From Haemonchus contortus (Eukaryota; Nematoda; Chromadorea; Rhabditida; Trichostrongylidae): a DNA stretch of 64,000 bases. Position numbers and translations under genes: made by a program. The notes under the pieces were generated by a model. That model made no database searches. It was not told the DNA's origin and saw nothing but the letters and a program-made list of their open reading frames with translations. How positions within the stretch are numbered: the stretch's first letter is position 1; every line of letters starts with the position of its first letter. Where the stretch lies: positions 11,261,514 through 11,325,513 of the forward strand of contig LS997562.1 in the NCBI GenBank assembly GCA_000469685.2. Reading direction: 5' to 3'. Positions 1-12,178 of this stretch are shown in pieces.

Positions 1-1182
1 CGGTTAAGTTACCCAAGACTATTTTTCTCCCACCCCATACGAGGGCCCATGCTGAATGAATGAGCGAGGTTCTTGAATGTCAGTTGCTAACGGTCTGCTT
101 AATTTTACTTGACAATCGTTCCTCTTCCAGGAGGTTGTCAAGAAAAATTGAGGAATCTAGCGAGTGCGAGAGCTCGGACGCCTGATCCGCTCTCAGGAGT
201 GGGCTATCAATTCTCAATGCATTCTTTTCGAATATCGAAATGGTAAAGATGGGATGAGGGAAATAAAAAATATTTTGAGAGAAAATATTGAATTGAGTAT
301 TCTCAAATTCACAACGATGAACAGTTTTGCAAATTTCCCTTTCCACTTATCATTCTCCTAAACCCTTAATTTGCTTTGGCTAAACGGAACAGACGGATAG
401 AGGGGAGCTGGTTCAGTTTTCCTCTTCATTGACACCTCGGCACCGCATTAAAATTTAAGTCGACGTAAATTAATAAGAAATAGTGGAGCATACTGAACAA
501 AAGACAAGTCTCTTATTAATTCCGGCGCTGAAATGACCTTTTGAATATTTCTTTTGAAACTACGGTAATGAAGATGACTTAAATTATACCCTTCGATAGC
601 CTTGGCAACGTGGATGTAGCGTAGCGTAGTGCTCAGTGACGCATTATCACACTTCAACGATATACGGATCGGATCCCGGATTGATGGTTGAGTTAGCCAA
701 GCCTCCCTCCCTACGGGTCACTTAATTGCTACCGGATTCGTTTGGGAGGATAAAGAGCATGCTCTGATACAAAAAAACCGTTAGTTTACTGGTTTAGTTC
801 TAGGAAGTCTCGGAATGTGCCATGCATTTGAATTCCACTCAAAATCATATCTGGGTTTACGCGTTTGGTCTATGAGGCGGCCGACCACACTATTAAAGAG
901 CGGTGTTTTTCACTATCTCGAACAGAATTGGTACCAATAAACGGAGACAATGAAGACGGGGTCATGAACGTATCTGAATGGGGTAGGCCATACTATAAAA
1001 AGGAAACCTGGTGTTCCATCGGGGATAATACGAAGAAAAGGAAAAAAGAAGAAAGATAATGGGACATGAAATGGGAATGCATTAAAAATGGTTGCTAAGA
1101 TCCGTTAAGCATACCTTACTGGTTATTTAAATGGAGGATTTCGAGTACCAATATTCTATAAAACAATTTATTATGTATATAA

Positions 1183-1432
1183 GGGCGGATGCGGTATAGG
1201 TGGCGCACTATCACAATTGCATGGTCCGGAGGTCGAATCCCGGGTATTCTAATCCTTGTGTCGGTTGATCGGTACCAGATCCGTTTAGGAGGGCGAAAGC
1301 ACTGACTTGTTCAGAGGCCGACTTCCGCAAGCCATTGTATAGGCCAAATACGCATACAAAACACCCACTGAAATTCTAAACCAAGGTCGAGTGCTGGGCA
1401 CATCCCAGAAAGGCGGGATCGATAGACTTTAT
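1183..1432 (+). repeat. tRNA-derived SINE, diverged copy
   Basis: Shares the SINE head (ggtcgaatcccggg B box near 1230), the ggtaccagatccgttt block and the ttgtataggccaaatacgca block. In the third intron of rab-27. Confidence 0.8.
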
Positions 1433-1850
1433 CCCCACCGTCCTTGTCTTGTTGAATATGCATTGTAATACTTAATGAATGAAAAGGGGCTGCCCAGAAA
1501 AAAACCCAAATGCGAAGTTTATGAGTGGCAGCTTTATTAGCTGAACGCTTTTCCAGCATTCAATTCTCGCAATATATCAAAGTTCCTAGTCAAGGCGAGG
1601 TCGTACCCTTGCCGACATGGTTCCTGATTTTATGTGATTTCAAACACCAGAGCTTCTGATTACTGATTTCCGTATTAAATGTAATTAATTTCCGATCCAG
1701 TCGCTGATGCAACCCATTATTTCAAATCAGAAAGCAAATTTAGCAGAACGTGTGGAGCTTTTGAAATAGTCAAACCTTTACCAACAAATTGCCAATTGCA
1801 ATAAATTGCCTATAATGTGATAGCATTCCATGATTGAAAGGCTCTCTGAG

Positions 1851-2105
1851 GGCGGAGCTAGTATAGTGGTAGATGGCGCACTGTCACGCACCCATAACCC
1901 GAAATCGAGCCTCCGATTGACACCTACCTTAGACGACCATCTCTCCGAGGGTCCATTGAAGGTTTTGGTGCCACACTCGTCTGAGAGGATGGAAGCATTG
2001 GGTTGTATATAGGCTGGCCAACGCAAGTCTTTATATAGGCAACATACGCATTCAAACTGCTATTGTGATTTTGAACGAAAGTCGAATGCGTGGCTTAGTC
2101 CGTTT
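1851..2105 (+). repeat. tRNA-derived SINE, diverged copy
   Basis: The head retains the A box (tatagtggtagatggcgcac). The body includes gccacactcgtctgagagga and aggcaacatacgcattcaaa; the tail is lost. In the third intron of rab-27. Confidence 0.75.
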
Positions 2106-2606
2106 CCATTTGTGGATTTGATTTACGGAGCGTTAACATTCAGTGTAAATCCAAAAAATCCATAGAATTCATAGAGCGTGATGGCATTCCAAATCGAGGA
2201 GGTCCTGTGTCGAAAAACGTTTTGGTCAATTAGCCATTCTAATAGAAAGTCTAGCAAGTCATAGACTTCACGGTATGTAAGAGAAACTGCACAAGAGTAG
2301 ATCTCTGATCTCTCCTTTTTTCAAAAGAGAAAAATTAGCATTTCGATCAGATGAAAAGTGCAAATGGCTTGATGAGCTCGAGCTTGAACTCGTAACGAAT
2401 CTACAGAGAACAGGAAAACGGACAGATAGGCTCATTAGGCGCCAGTAACTCCCTCGGGTTGTCTCTCTATCCCTTGAAAAGAGAAACCCCTTTCCAATGA
2501 AAGAGAAGGAAGTGACTTGGAAAAGCATCGGAGTCCTTCGCGAATGACTTATGGAAATGAAAGAGAATCAATTTTCTCACACGTAATCTTGAAATTTGAG
2601 TCTCAC

Positions 2607-3229
2607 CTTTCTTGACCGGCTGTGTCCCATAGTTGTAGCAGAACTCGTTGTCCACGACCACCAAAACCGCCTCTGGCACTTTTATACACCTGAATAGTCA
2701 AAGTCAACCACTTCCTTCATCTTCCATCAATATTTCACGCTTATCAGGGCCACGTTCCCAGGCTTATCTCCCGCTGAATGAATCGGGGAGTGGAAAGGTC
2801 CCGTCACTGGAATGGATGTCAAGGAGACGGCAAAATCGATGCGACAACATGAGTTTATGTATAACAATTTCCTTGATTATGGCTCAGCTGTTCGCTCAAA
2901 ATCACCTAACGGCGGGCTCAGTTGAGTCGTGTCAACAAGTCTGGGGAAATTCGCCCAAACAGGACACGAGGAGTTATTGTTCCGAAAAATTGAATAGAAC
3001 TGGGACTCACCACTTTCTTCTCTTTGAAATCGATTCCTACAGTTGATATGAACTGACCAGTAAATGTGTTGTCTGTGTATCGATGCTGAAAAAAGATTCG
3101 TTCGTTCGGTAGGTCGTGGCCAAAGCTTGGGAAACTCCCGCACACACACAGACTTACCAAGAACGATGTCTTTCCCACTCCGGAATCACCGAGTGCCAAA
3201 AACTTGATGAGGTAGTCGTAGTCGCCCAT
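2607..3229 (-). CDS. rab-27: Rab27 small GTPase, first three coding exons (5' part of gene)
   Basis: Rab27 is a membrane-anchored small GTPase that directs docking and exocytosis of secretory and dense-core vesicles; the C. elegans orthologue is aex-6. Exons are 3158-3229, 3011-3085 and 2607-2689, with GT-AG introns and phases that join cleanly. The protein starts [21 protein letters not shown] (P-loop GDSGVGKT), continues through [12 protein letters not shown] and STVGIDF (switch I) and reaches [11 protein letters not shown] (switch II). The Rab27 signature insert, [14 protein letters not shown] before RVLLQ, is present. The third exon ends in the middle of a codon after GQE, so the remaining ~140 residues, including the prenylated tail, must be encoded to the left. 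I found no further Rab exon between 1 and 2600, which implies a third intron longer than 2.5 kb. The start ATG is the only one in frame. The first intron is 72 nt and open in frame. Family and strand are secure; paralogy is inferred from the N-terminus and insert. Confidence 0.96.
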
Positions 3230-3678
3230 TGAAGGCTTCCGCTGTTACCGTTGCTGGATGCCGTCGTCCTCGGGAGCTTGTGAATCGCCTCGCCGTTCTA
3301 TTGCACGTCAGATGACTGATTAGGTAGGGTGACTAGCCAAAACACTGCCCACTCTATCCTAACGGCTTCTATGGGCAAGCTGCTGCTGCTGTTGCTGCTA
3401 CGGCTGGATGGGTGTGAGTGTGGCTGAATCGATTTCCACCCTTCTGCTGCACACACCAAGATAATTCGTCATGCCCCGCCTTCGAAAATGGAAGATTGGC
3501 GACGGGGTGAGACGCCGACGACGGGTGAACGCAAAGCTCCGGATGCTCGTATGAATTTCTGGGAGGACTAGATGACTGCCGACCTTTAGGCTCATTCACA
3601 AAGTGCAAAAGTGAAACTCTGCCTAGTTCTATTTGAATCTTCAGTATCAGAAATATTTTCAACTGACTTCGAGTTCTC

Positions 3679-3960
3679 GGGGATATGGTGCAGTGGCAAG
3701 TGGCGCACTATCAACACGCAAGTTCCTCGATCGGTGCATACCAAGGCCAACCAAACCACAATATCTCAGGAGTCGATTATTTGGTACTAGACTCGTCTGG
3801 GAGGATAAAACACTGAATTTTACGTCAACTGACCACCTAAGTCATTCGATACGGCACATAGTACGCATTCAATGCTCCACTACGACTCTGAATGAACGTC
3901 GAAGGTGGGGCGCATCCCAGAAATGACTGTTTGATACCAAAGACTTTGTGCTTTAACCTT
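3679..3960 (+). repeat. tRNA-derived SINE copy
   Basis: Head atggtgcagtggcaagtggc, body ggtactagactcgtctggga, and the tail region ends near ctttaaccttttc. About 450 bp upstream of the rab-27 start codon. Confidence 0.85.
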
Positions 3961-4361
3961 TTCTCTTTAAATTTTATTTGTTAATATTGAATTTATTTAT
4001 CAATTGAATTACTTAGTGCACATCGAGGTGCTCTCCTACATAGCAGTATAGCGCATAGAAAATATACCTGGTACACCTCAACTGAGTCATAAGGAAAGAG
4101 GTAGTGGGATTAGAGCAGATAGGTAAATAAAAGGCAAAAACCCGTTTGAATAGGAAAAAAACTAGGTAAAACTATGTGTGCAACCATTATTCGGTCTTCT
4201 TGGAATCTACTCATCAGGTTGATGCAGAAGTCTTGATACCCTTGTATAAAGTTTTGAATTCTTCAGCAATTTTATTATAATTATCACTTATTGACTATAT
4301 AATCACCATCATTATCTATGTGATTCATCCAACAAGAAAATACAGTGTCATAGTTCTTTGA

Positions 4362-4658
4362 GGCGGATGTGGTGTAGTGGCAAGTGGCGTACTATATCAC
4401 ACGCACGGTCAGGAGTTCAGATCCCGGATCGATGCCCGCCTAGGCCAACCAAGCCCTCCATCCCTCCGGGGTCGGTTAATTGGTACCAGACTCGTTTGGG
4501 AGGATAAAAGCACTAACTTGTACATCGGCTGGCCACCTCAAGTCATTGTATAGGCCACATACGTACTCATTACACCACTAGGATTCTGAATGGAAGTCGA
4601 GTGCGGAGGCGCATCCCTCAGACGGGATTGATTAACGCCAAAAACTTTATCCTTTATG
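4362..4658 (+). repeat. tRNA-derived SINE, full-length with target-site duplication
   Basis: Close to consensus over all 297 nt, with A box tggtgtagtgg, a B-box region and tail aaactttatcctttatg. It is flanked by a direct repeat gttctttga at 4353-4361 and 4659-4667, the mark of L1/RTE-type retroposition. Confidence 0.92.
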
Positions 4659-4667
4659 GTTCTTTGA

Positions 4668-5896
4668 CTCACAGTCCTTTCTTTGGGAGGACAAGTCGGT
4701 CATTTCCTTCTCCCAAAGGAGAAGGAATGTGAGGCAGAAAAAAGTCGGCTACCGATTGGCGAAGTCACCAAATTAAGGTACAGAATTAGGCGAATTTTTT
4801 CTTAGGAAGAGCTTGAGGTAGTGAAAAGGGTGATAGTCAGAAAGGGCGAAGTTAAGTGAGTGTGAGAGGGGGTTTTCAGCTCAATTCCTATAAGCTCGTG
4901 TACGAGTTCTTTGCGACCTAAGGCACGCAGTGGTATTGTGTAGAAAATGGACTAACGTTCTTCCCGGTTGCATTTCTACAGTCGCATGAGGGACGGTAAA
5001 CGTTCTCCATGTCCGATGACAGCCTCCATCAAGCCTTGTTTATACTAAAAGCATTAAATGAGATAGTTATGCAAAGCGATGACAATAATGCGGAATTTTC
5101 AACCCCGGGCCCTATTCCTCCTGTTGACAGGCTCCCATTCCCAAAGCTCTAAACATCACCTGAACATATTTGAGCGATTAGTGTTTTGAAAGAATTTCAT
5201 GCAAGAAAACGATAGCAACGACTAATGCCGTAGAAGAAACTGTCTTCTTGATCAAAACTTGACGCTATACCGCGATCTTTGAAGTATGTCAGCTCATTTT
5301 ATTCTCATAATTTTCAACATCGTGGTACAATTCCAAACGTTCACTTTCAAAAATTTGAGGAAGCGTCTCACAAGGTTGGCGATTTATGGGCAAAACTCCA
5401 GTCTAGGACGTTACTCGAACCCGTGCTTGTGCATTCTGCTTGCCCTCGCTTTCTTAATCAAGTGGGGTCTTGGTAGTGTAAGGTATAGAGCGCGGTGCCC
5501 GGAAAGCACAAATACGGGTTTTACCCCGTCTGAGATTGGAGTTCTGCCCGCAAATCGCCAACCTTGTGAGACATCAAGTCAAAGCAAGGGAAACCAATTG
5601 TGGGGTGGGACGAGTGTGCACCCAAATGATAAGGCGTCCTGAAATAAAGTGAGAAGGCCCAATACTCTCTACTGGGGTTATTTTTTTTACAGAACGAATT
5701 TAAAAGGATATTCCTTTTGTATATGCTATAAATCCAACTGAAGCTATGGGGTTTTCTTGATTGAGACGCATTGTCTCTCAACGCCATAGAAAATTAAAGG
5801 GGAATAAAAACATCGCAAAGAAAAATTATGCATTGTTCTTCAGCTTTAGTTCACTTTTGCATTTCAGTTCCTTAATTTTGAAAAATAAATAATTCC
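4668..5896. other. Intergenic DNA upstream of rab-27, no gene seen
   Basis: No open frame with splice or family support. Contains 5'-flanking sequence of unknown role between two SINE copies. Confidence 0.5.
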
Positions 5897-6302
5897 GGGG
5901 TTGGAGGTGATGTACTGGTAATTAGTGCACTAACAAACACGCATGATCGGGATTGATTCCCGTAGCCATACTCGCCCAGGCCTATGAGAAGTAATGCTTG
6001 ACAGCGAAGATTCAACTTCTTCGAAAAGGAACTATAGGTGATTCTGTTGTCCACTAACTTAGAGGAGCCACTTTCTTCCAACCAACCCCTGGGGCTTACC
6101 AGTAAGCCTACCTACCTCTTCGGTGTCGAGTAACCAATACAACTGGATGGACAAACGCACTCACTCGTACATCGGCTGGCCACTGCAATTCATTATATGA
6201 GCCACATACGCATCCAAAAGACCGTCGCGATTTTGAAAGGAAGTCGAATGTATTGACGTATCTCACACACGGGATTGATTGACTCCAGCTGGCTTTACCC
6301 TT
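5897..6302 (+). repeat. tRNA-derived SINE interrupted by ~120 bp
   Basis: The degenerate head (gatgtactggtaattagtgc) and body (tcgtacatcggctggccact) are separated by unrelated sequence around 5985-6100. The copy is old. Confidence 0.7.
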
Positions 6303-6942
6303 CATCTCCTACGTATGAAACGAGGATGGTCTTCATGATAGGCGATTTTCAGCAGATTCGTCTACTGCCTGTTGATAATTTCGATCCTTAGATTCACCAC
6401 AGATCCAGGGGCGTAATAAATATGATTCACGTTCCTTGTAAGTGGAGAAAAAGCTATTCGACGAGAGTCTGTGGTCTCCTAGTTTCCATCAGCCATAAAA
6501 CGTAGGTGACCCCGGTCTCAAGTACAGATGGGAGCTCCCACGCAGATTCACTGTGTGGGAGATTCAACGTTCCAGGATACGATTAATCACCCCTCGGTCA
6601 CTCGTAAGTCGCCTTAAACATTCCTCAAAAAGCTAGCACCTCACTTGCGACGCATTGGGGAATTTCTATCGACTAACACATTACCTGTAAACTGCCCAGA
6701 GGCTACTTTTTTTCTGGGCGTTCCAGTTGGTGGGATCCACTACTTCCTGAATGCGCTTAAGAATCCATGAATTAATCTCAAAAGAGGCGATATCATGAGG
6801 AATGGACATCATAGAATCAGCAAAAAGTCCGTTTCATACATATTTCATTCCATTGTGAACTTTGCCCCTGCTTACGCTCTATGAAGATTAAAAGTACAAT
6901 CAGATGGCAAAAGTCACGAAGAGGGTTGTAGGTGTTTAGAAA

Positions 6943-7061
6943 GGGCGCTTTCAGGATTCAACGACATGCCAAGCGACCGACCGACCGACGGCGTTGCTGG
7001 CCACGTGTTGACAAGGCCGTCAGTTGGTCGGTTGGCCTATCGTTGAACTCTGAAAGCGCCC
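6943..7061. mobile_element. Small fold-back element (119 bp)
   Basis: Outer arms gggcgctttcaggattcaac (6943) and its inverted partner ending tgaaagcgccc (7061) match at 20 of 22 positions. Inner arms gccaagcgaccgaccg and cggttggc continue the fold. Nearly the whole element can form one hairpin. Confidence 0.7.
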
Positions 7062-7199
7062 AGACAAATCCATAAACGGTGCCTTGTGACATGTAATTTT
7101 TGCAGATGAATTATTGCTTTGCTTGCTCCCTGTAATGGCCAAGAATCCGGGTTCTCCCGGTGCAAGACTATCATTTCTGACATTTTCAACCAACCATCA

Positions 7200-7965
7200 C
7201 ATATTCCAAAAGCATTCACCCGTTCCACTTGCTCTCTCGCCTAGTCGTAAAGTTGTTGTAGAGCTCATGAAGCATTCTTATGTATTGAGTGGGAACACCC
7301 TGGTTGCCCAGGGCTTCGATTACCACTTCAGCCTTGATGGTATCGAGGGCCTTTTTCGTTTTGATGAACGTCAGACATAATGGCATCGGGATTCTAGAGA
7401 GATTTCAATGTTTTGTGGCGGTATGTGTGTGTGGATATGTTCGATCGTACTGAATCCTCTCCCATACGGGACACTACTGAATCGTGGTTGAGGATGACAT
7501 GTGTGAAGAGTTTGTAGGTTATAGACATCAGGCAAATTGGGCGATAGCTGCCAATTTCGTCGGGATTTCCCTTCTTATACAGCAACACAGTCATGCTAAT
7601 TTTCCATGACGTGGGCACTTTGCATTCCAACAGTACCTCGAGAGGAGCTTCGCCAAATTTTTGACAGTAACTGGTGGAAAGCTCTTTAGATGTTCTGGTT
7701 TGATCCTGTCGGCACCGGGCGCCGTACCATTCCTCATCGACGCGATGGCATTTCGGACTCTGGAAAGGAGAACTGAGAACTCGTCTTGCCTAAGATGGCA
7801 GGTAGACGTAGTTGTTGAAGAGATCAGAGTAGAAGTCGTAGATGACCTTCTTCATTGCCCTTCGAGATGCAGTAACTGTTCCGACTATATAAAACTAATG
7901 GTGGTTAGACGATGCCTGATGTGATTATACCTGGAGACAGAGCTTCATGCTCCTCTGCTAGTTCT
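7200..7965 (-). pseudogene. Decayed RTE-type non-LTR retrotransposon, reverse transcriptase fragment
   Basis: Minus-strand pieces in shifting frames match the RT region of RTE-like LINEs typical of strongylid nematodes: SRRAMKKVIYDFYSDLF (~7800-7870), TAPGADRIKPEHLKS (~7690-7735), VPTSWK then VLLYKKGNPDEIGSYRPI and YKLFTHVILN (~7480-7620), and further down LCLTFIKTKKALDTI and NQGVPTQYI (~7260-7380). There are frameshifts, stops and an internal deletion between the last two blocks, and the catalytic FID of the first RT motif reads FIK. The endonuclease and C-terminal parts are missing. Dead element. It supports the strongylid assignment. Confidence 0.85.
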
Positions 7966-8142
7966 TGTAGTCCGGATCATCGACAGCGATGTTAGCAATG
8001 TGTATGCATCTTAGAGTTTCTGCATGGTATGGGGATTGCCTTCACAGGCCTTTCACGAGTCGGGTGATCAGAGCGTTCTATTGACGATACGATTACCGAC
8101 CGACGATGCTCTTTGAAATTATCACTGACTTATATGCGTTAT

Positions 8143-8638
8143 GCAGTTCACGACAAAGATGGCTCATGAGATATCCACTTAGGATGAATCCATGGGCCCC
8201 TCGTGTACCATATCTAGCGCTCTTAGGTCAAAAACGGCCTAGATAGGACGTTTCAAAGTCTCAAATATTGTCGTGTGTATTCTCGGACGACCGGCGATGT
8301 AGAGGCTGCTCTAATCACTAGGAAACCCATGTAGGAAGTTCAAACAACTTGTCATGACCAATAACGACAGTGAAAGGCAGCTCTGTACAGTTCTGGCTTG
8401 ATGCAGTCAGCTCTCTGCGCAATTGCAACAGCTGAAATCTCGTCCACATAGCCATTCCATGTTATCTCCGTTATGATGATCTCGTCCAACCTCTATTTCC
8501 CCTAGTTTTAGGGAGCCTTAATTTTCTCAAAATCGGCGAATTTTCTCGCTTTCTTCACTACCGATGGGCTATTTCCAGACTATACTTCCGCTTTTTGACT
8601 AAAATGGGGCACCTCAAAATTATTGTGGTATGTGCGTA
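8143..8638 (+). mobile_element. MITE-like element, copy 1
   Basis: The left end gcagttcacgacaaagatgg and right end attgtggtatgtgcg are eroded versions of the family termini. The internal blocks gtgtaccatatctagcgctc, aaacggcctagatagg and ctcgtccaacctctatttcc match other copies. No coding capacity. Confidence 0.7.
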
Positions 8639-9155
8639 TAAATAATCCATGATATGTCCTTACTACATTATGCAAATAAACACAATATTAGCAAACAAAA
8701 TAAACAAAACCGAAGAAACTGACACTTCACTCGTCTGCTCCCTCTCGTTTACCATCGATTTCCATTAATAAGCTCTTTTAATATAGTGGAGTTAGGCTCT
8801 TCCATAGAGCTTTGAACGGATAAACACGTAATTTCCAGATGCACTGATCCTCAGAAATTGCTACCTGTGTGATCCATCCCGTAATTTCGCTCTTCATTTA
8901 TGAAGATTGGCATTATGCCAGTCTGAAGAGGTAGAAAGGGTCAATGACGTAAAACGCGATGCCGCTTTGAACTACAATGGTTCATTTTCATTTGTTAGAA
9001 GCCCAAAGCTTCTACCCACATTCAGAGCCTGCATGGCTACGCTCATGATAACGGGACCGAATTCTCGGGCTGTGTGCTCTGGATTTTTCAAGAATGTATG
9101 CGCCCGGGATAACTAAGCCTTACTTTCCTTTGAGGATGATTATATAGGGCAATAT

Positions 9156-9300
9156 AGTTCTCGACTGGGAGGATAAAAACGATTATACATTGGCTGGCTC
9201 CGCATGTCATTGTACTGGCCTCACAAGCATTCAAAACGGTGGGCGACTCTGAATGGAAGTCGAGTGCGGAGCACATCCCAGACTTCATGCTCATAGGCAC
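9156..9300 (+). repeat. 5'-truncated SINE fragment
   Basis: Only the 3' half is present: tgggaggataaaaacg, cattggctggctccgc and tctgaatggaagtcgagtgc. Directly left of a MITE copy. Confidence 0.75.
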
Positions 9301-9329
9301 AGTTTTTGACAGAAATGATTTCTGAGTTT

Positions 9330-10140
9330 CTCCTGTTTAGACCAATCTTTGGCCCCCAAGAGTGATAGCACATGGGCCGTTATTGGGTTAAAAACGGTCT
9401 GGATAGAACATAAAAAGCTCAAAAATGATTTTTCATTGTATACTATACCCCTGAAGCGGCCGTGTTTCAACGAGCTTCTTCAGGCTACGCCATGCACAGT
9501 GCAGCATATATGTATGTTGAGGTTCAAGCAGCTGAAAGCGTCGGAAACCAGTGGCGATGGTCAAAAGCAACTTTCCCCATTTTTCGCTTACTGTAGTCAG
9601 CTCTTTATGCAATTGCACATGACCTGAATCTCGTCCATATACCACTTCCATTCCACTTTCATCTCTATAATCTTCTTCAGGCGGAGGTGGTGTAGTGGCA
9701 AGTGGCGCACTATCTCACCCGCACGGTCAGGGGTTCAAATCCCGGATCGATTTCCGCCTAGCCCAACCAAGCCTTCCATCCCTCCGGGGGGGGGGGGGGG
9801 TTTATTGGTACGAAACTCATCTGGGAGGATAAAAACACTGATTTGTACATCGGCCGGCCACCGCAAGTCATCGTATAGGCCGCATACGCTTTACGATTCT
9901 GAATGGAAGTCGAGTAAGGGGAAGCATCCCTCAAGCGGGATCAATTAACGCTAAAAAATTTATCCTTTATCCTTTTAGTCTCCTACATCCCCTACTTTAG
10001 CTGGTTTTAGGAATATTTCTATTTCCTACTTACACGGATTTTCGCGCTTGCTTTGCCACAGAGACACTACTCGTGCGCTAACACTTCCGTTACTTAACTT
10101 CAAACTTAGGTTGAGTGTTTGGCCTTGAAGCCTCTTCTAA
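9330..10140 (+). mobile_element. MITE-like element, copy 2, split by a SINE
   Basis: aaacggtctggatagaacat, cattgtatactatacccctg and cgcttactgtagtcagctct match copies 1 and 4. The right part continues after the SINE as tcccctactttagctggttt and attttcgcgcttgctttg. Ends are approximate. Confidence 0.65.
9679..9981 (+). repeat. tRNA-derived SINE nested in a MITE, with a 15-G run
   Basis: Near-consensus copy with intact A and B boxes (ggttcaaatcccggatcg). The ctccggggtcgg block has become a run of 15 G at 9786-9800. MITE sequence continues on both sides (9330-9675 and from about 9984), so the SINE inserted into the MITE. Confidence 0.88.
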
Positions 10141-11899
10141 CCGGCTCTGTGCACACTTTGTTCCATTGCTTCGCAGCCTGAAACAACAGGGTCTACGATG
10201 CATCTCGATCTGGTCAACCAATTGCAATATCACGATATCTCCTGGTATGCTATGCGCCTACTAATGAGTAATGTCCTCTCACAGTATTTCTATGGAAGCT
10301 TCCAGAACATCCCTTGAGAAATCTGGACTACTGTGGGATTTTCGTCAGATGCTTTTCCCATAACCCAATAAATATAATAACATCAACCCCATGTTTCGTA
10401 GTCCTGTAGATGTTGCAAAGGAGCGCTTGACAGGATTGCTAATCTGATAGTGTAACCGATTCAGTCCAATTAGTGCCAGCGATGGTTGATGGGCTACAAG
10501 ACACCACGAATACTTCATCAAACCTGCTTAACCGTCGTAAACACACAGTCGAATACCAGTATGACCATCTGATGCGTTGACTAAGCACACGCCAGTAGAG
10601 CTCAGCTTTTATTTACATATTTACCCATATTTAGGCCTAATTATTTATCTAGTTATTCCACGCGCACTCAGGGGTGCACAACCTAAACGCCAGTATTATT
10701 TGTAATAAAAAAGCTGTCAGATGAAATAGAAAAATCCAAAGCCTCCAACACAGGCCCGTGAAGTTTGGTTTTTATTTATTGCTTATTTATTCAACATACA
10801 CAACGTAGACAACTGTTTAACAAATAAAAAACCAAAGCATCCAATTATGCAGGTTTAAATCAGCGGGAATTTATCTGGGTGAGTCCGTCTTTACCACTAG
10901 CTGAGCATCTCCTCATGCAGGAGACTGATTTAGTCAGTTTAAGAGATCCTCTTCCTTCATTCAGAACGCTTTCTAGTCGAGAAATGTACCGAAGTTTCCA
11001 ATCCAACTCAACCCATGGACTAACCCTGGGTCTAAGGCAAACGAGGGAATTTCCGACAGTGGTTGACTTTTGAGATTAAGCCATGCTTCTACTCCACAGC
11101 GCTACTTGTGTCCGTTCTTTTGTCGTCCCGTTATCGATTATCAACCTTTGTGTATCACAACCAAACTCCTCGCTCTGAAGCTTATCAATGGATCTGACCA
11201 GGGTCTATGTGCAAGCAAAACTTGGCCATGAGCCTCTACACCACATCCACTTTTGAGACTTCTACTCAGCAACATAAATTCGCTTAACTATAGAATCCTG
11301 AAAAGAGGATGACTACCCCCTTATCACAATCAAATGAGGTTGCCTTATGAGGCCACAGTCCTTTTCTTGGAGCTTGCTCGACTATCGTAAACATTATGAC
11401 ATCGTTCCAACGTAACATGATCTTTCAATGGAGCCAGTTGGATAGAAAAAGATCCATCCAAAAGTTCAGAGTTGTGTCACCAGCCTTACAGTCCGACCGT
11501 TTCAGATGTTCCCTCAGAAGGAGTGTAAGGACTAGTAGGATTCATGGGTTCTAAACCTCAGATTCACATGAACTAAGTCATAAGATGTGGTACCAGGAGA
11601 AAAGAGTAGGTGTCAGGTGCCAAATTTGAGATGAGATGAATCAGAAGAATTTCAAGAACTTTCCTTTTTTCGGTTATTTTCGTTGGTGTGAAAAAATGGG
11701 AGAGGAGAGAGTTTTGTATGATTGGTTACTTGGTCGCATCAGATCACAATCATTGATGATCACAGCGAGTTCTTTCCTCTGAGAGTTGGATCTGTGCCAC
11801 GTTCTCATCGTGAGGTAGTTCGTCTTTTTGGGGCGGCCACTCTTGTGGTGGCGATCTATCCAACTTATGGTTAATGCCGTCCCTTCGTATTTCGTGTCT
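10141..11899. other. Gene-poor DNA, no feature recognised
   Basis: AT-rich stretches and short open frames only. No SINE or MITE blocks were recognised in this part. Confidence 0.45.
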
Positions 11900-12178
11900 G
11901 GCGGAGGTGGTGTATTGGCAGGTAGCGCACTACACCGAGGATCGAATCCCAGATCGATGTTTGCCTAGGGAAGTCATGCCTTCCACCTTTCCGGAGTCAT
12001 CTAATTGGGAGCAAGTCCGCCTGGCTCCCGATTAGATGAGTCCGCCGTCTCCTGACCGCAATTCATCGTATAGGCCACACACGTAATCAAATGGCCTCTA
12101 CAATTTTGAAGGTGAGTCGAATGCAGGGCGCATCCCAAAACGGGATAGAATAACGTCAAAATCTTTGTTCTTTGTTCT
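11900..12178 (+). repeat. tRNA-derived SINE, head partly deleted
   Basis: gcggaggtggtgtattggca, B box gatcgaatcccagatcg, body tcgtataggccacacacgta and tail aaatctttgttctttg. Flanked by two similar ~100-bp segments (see findings). Confidence 0.82.
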
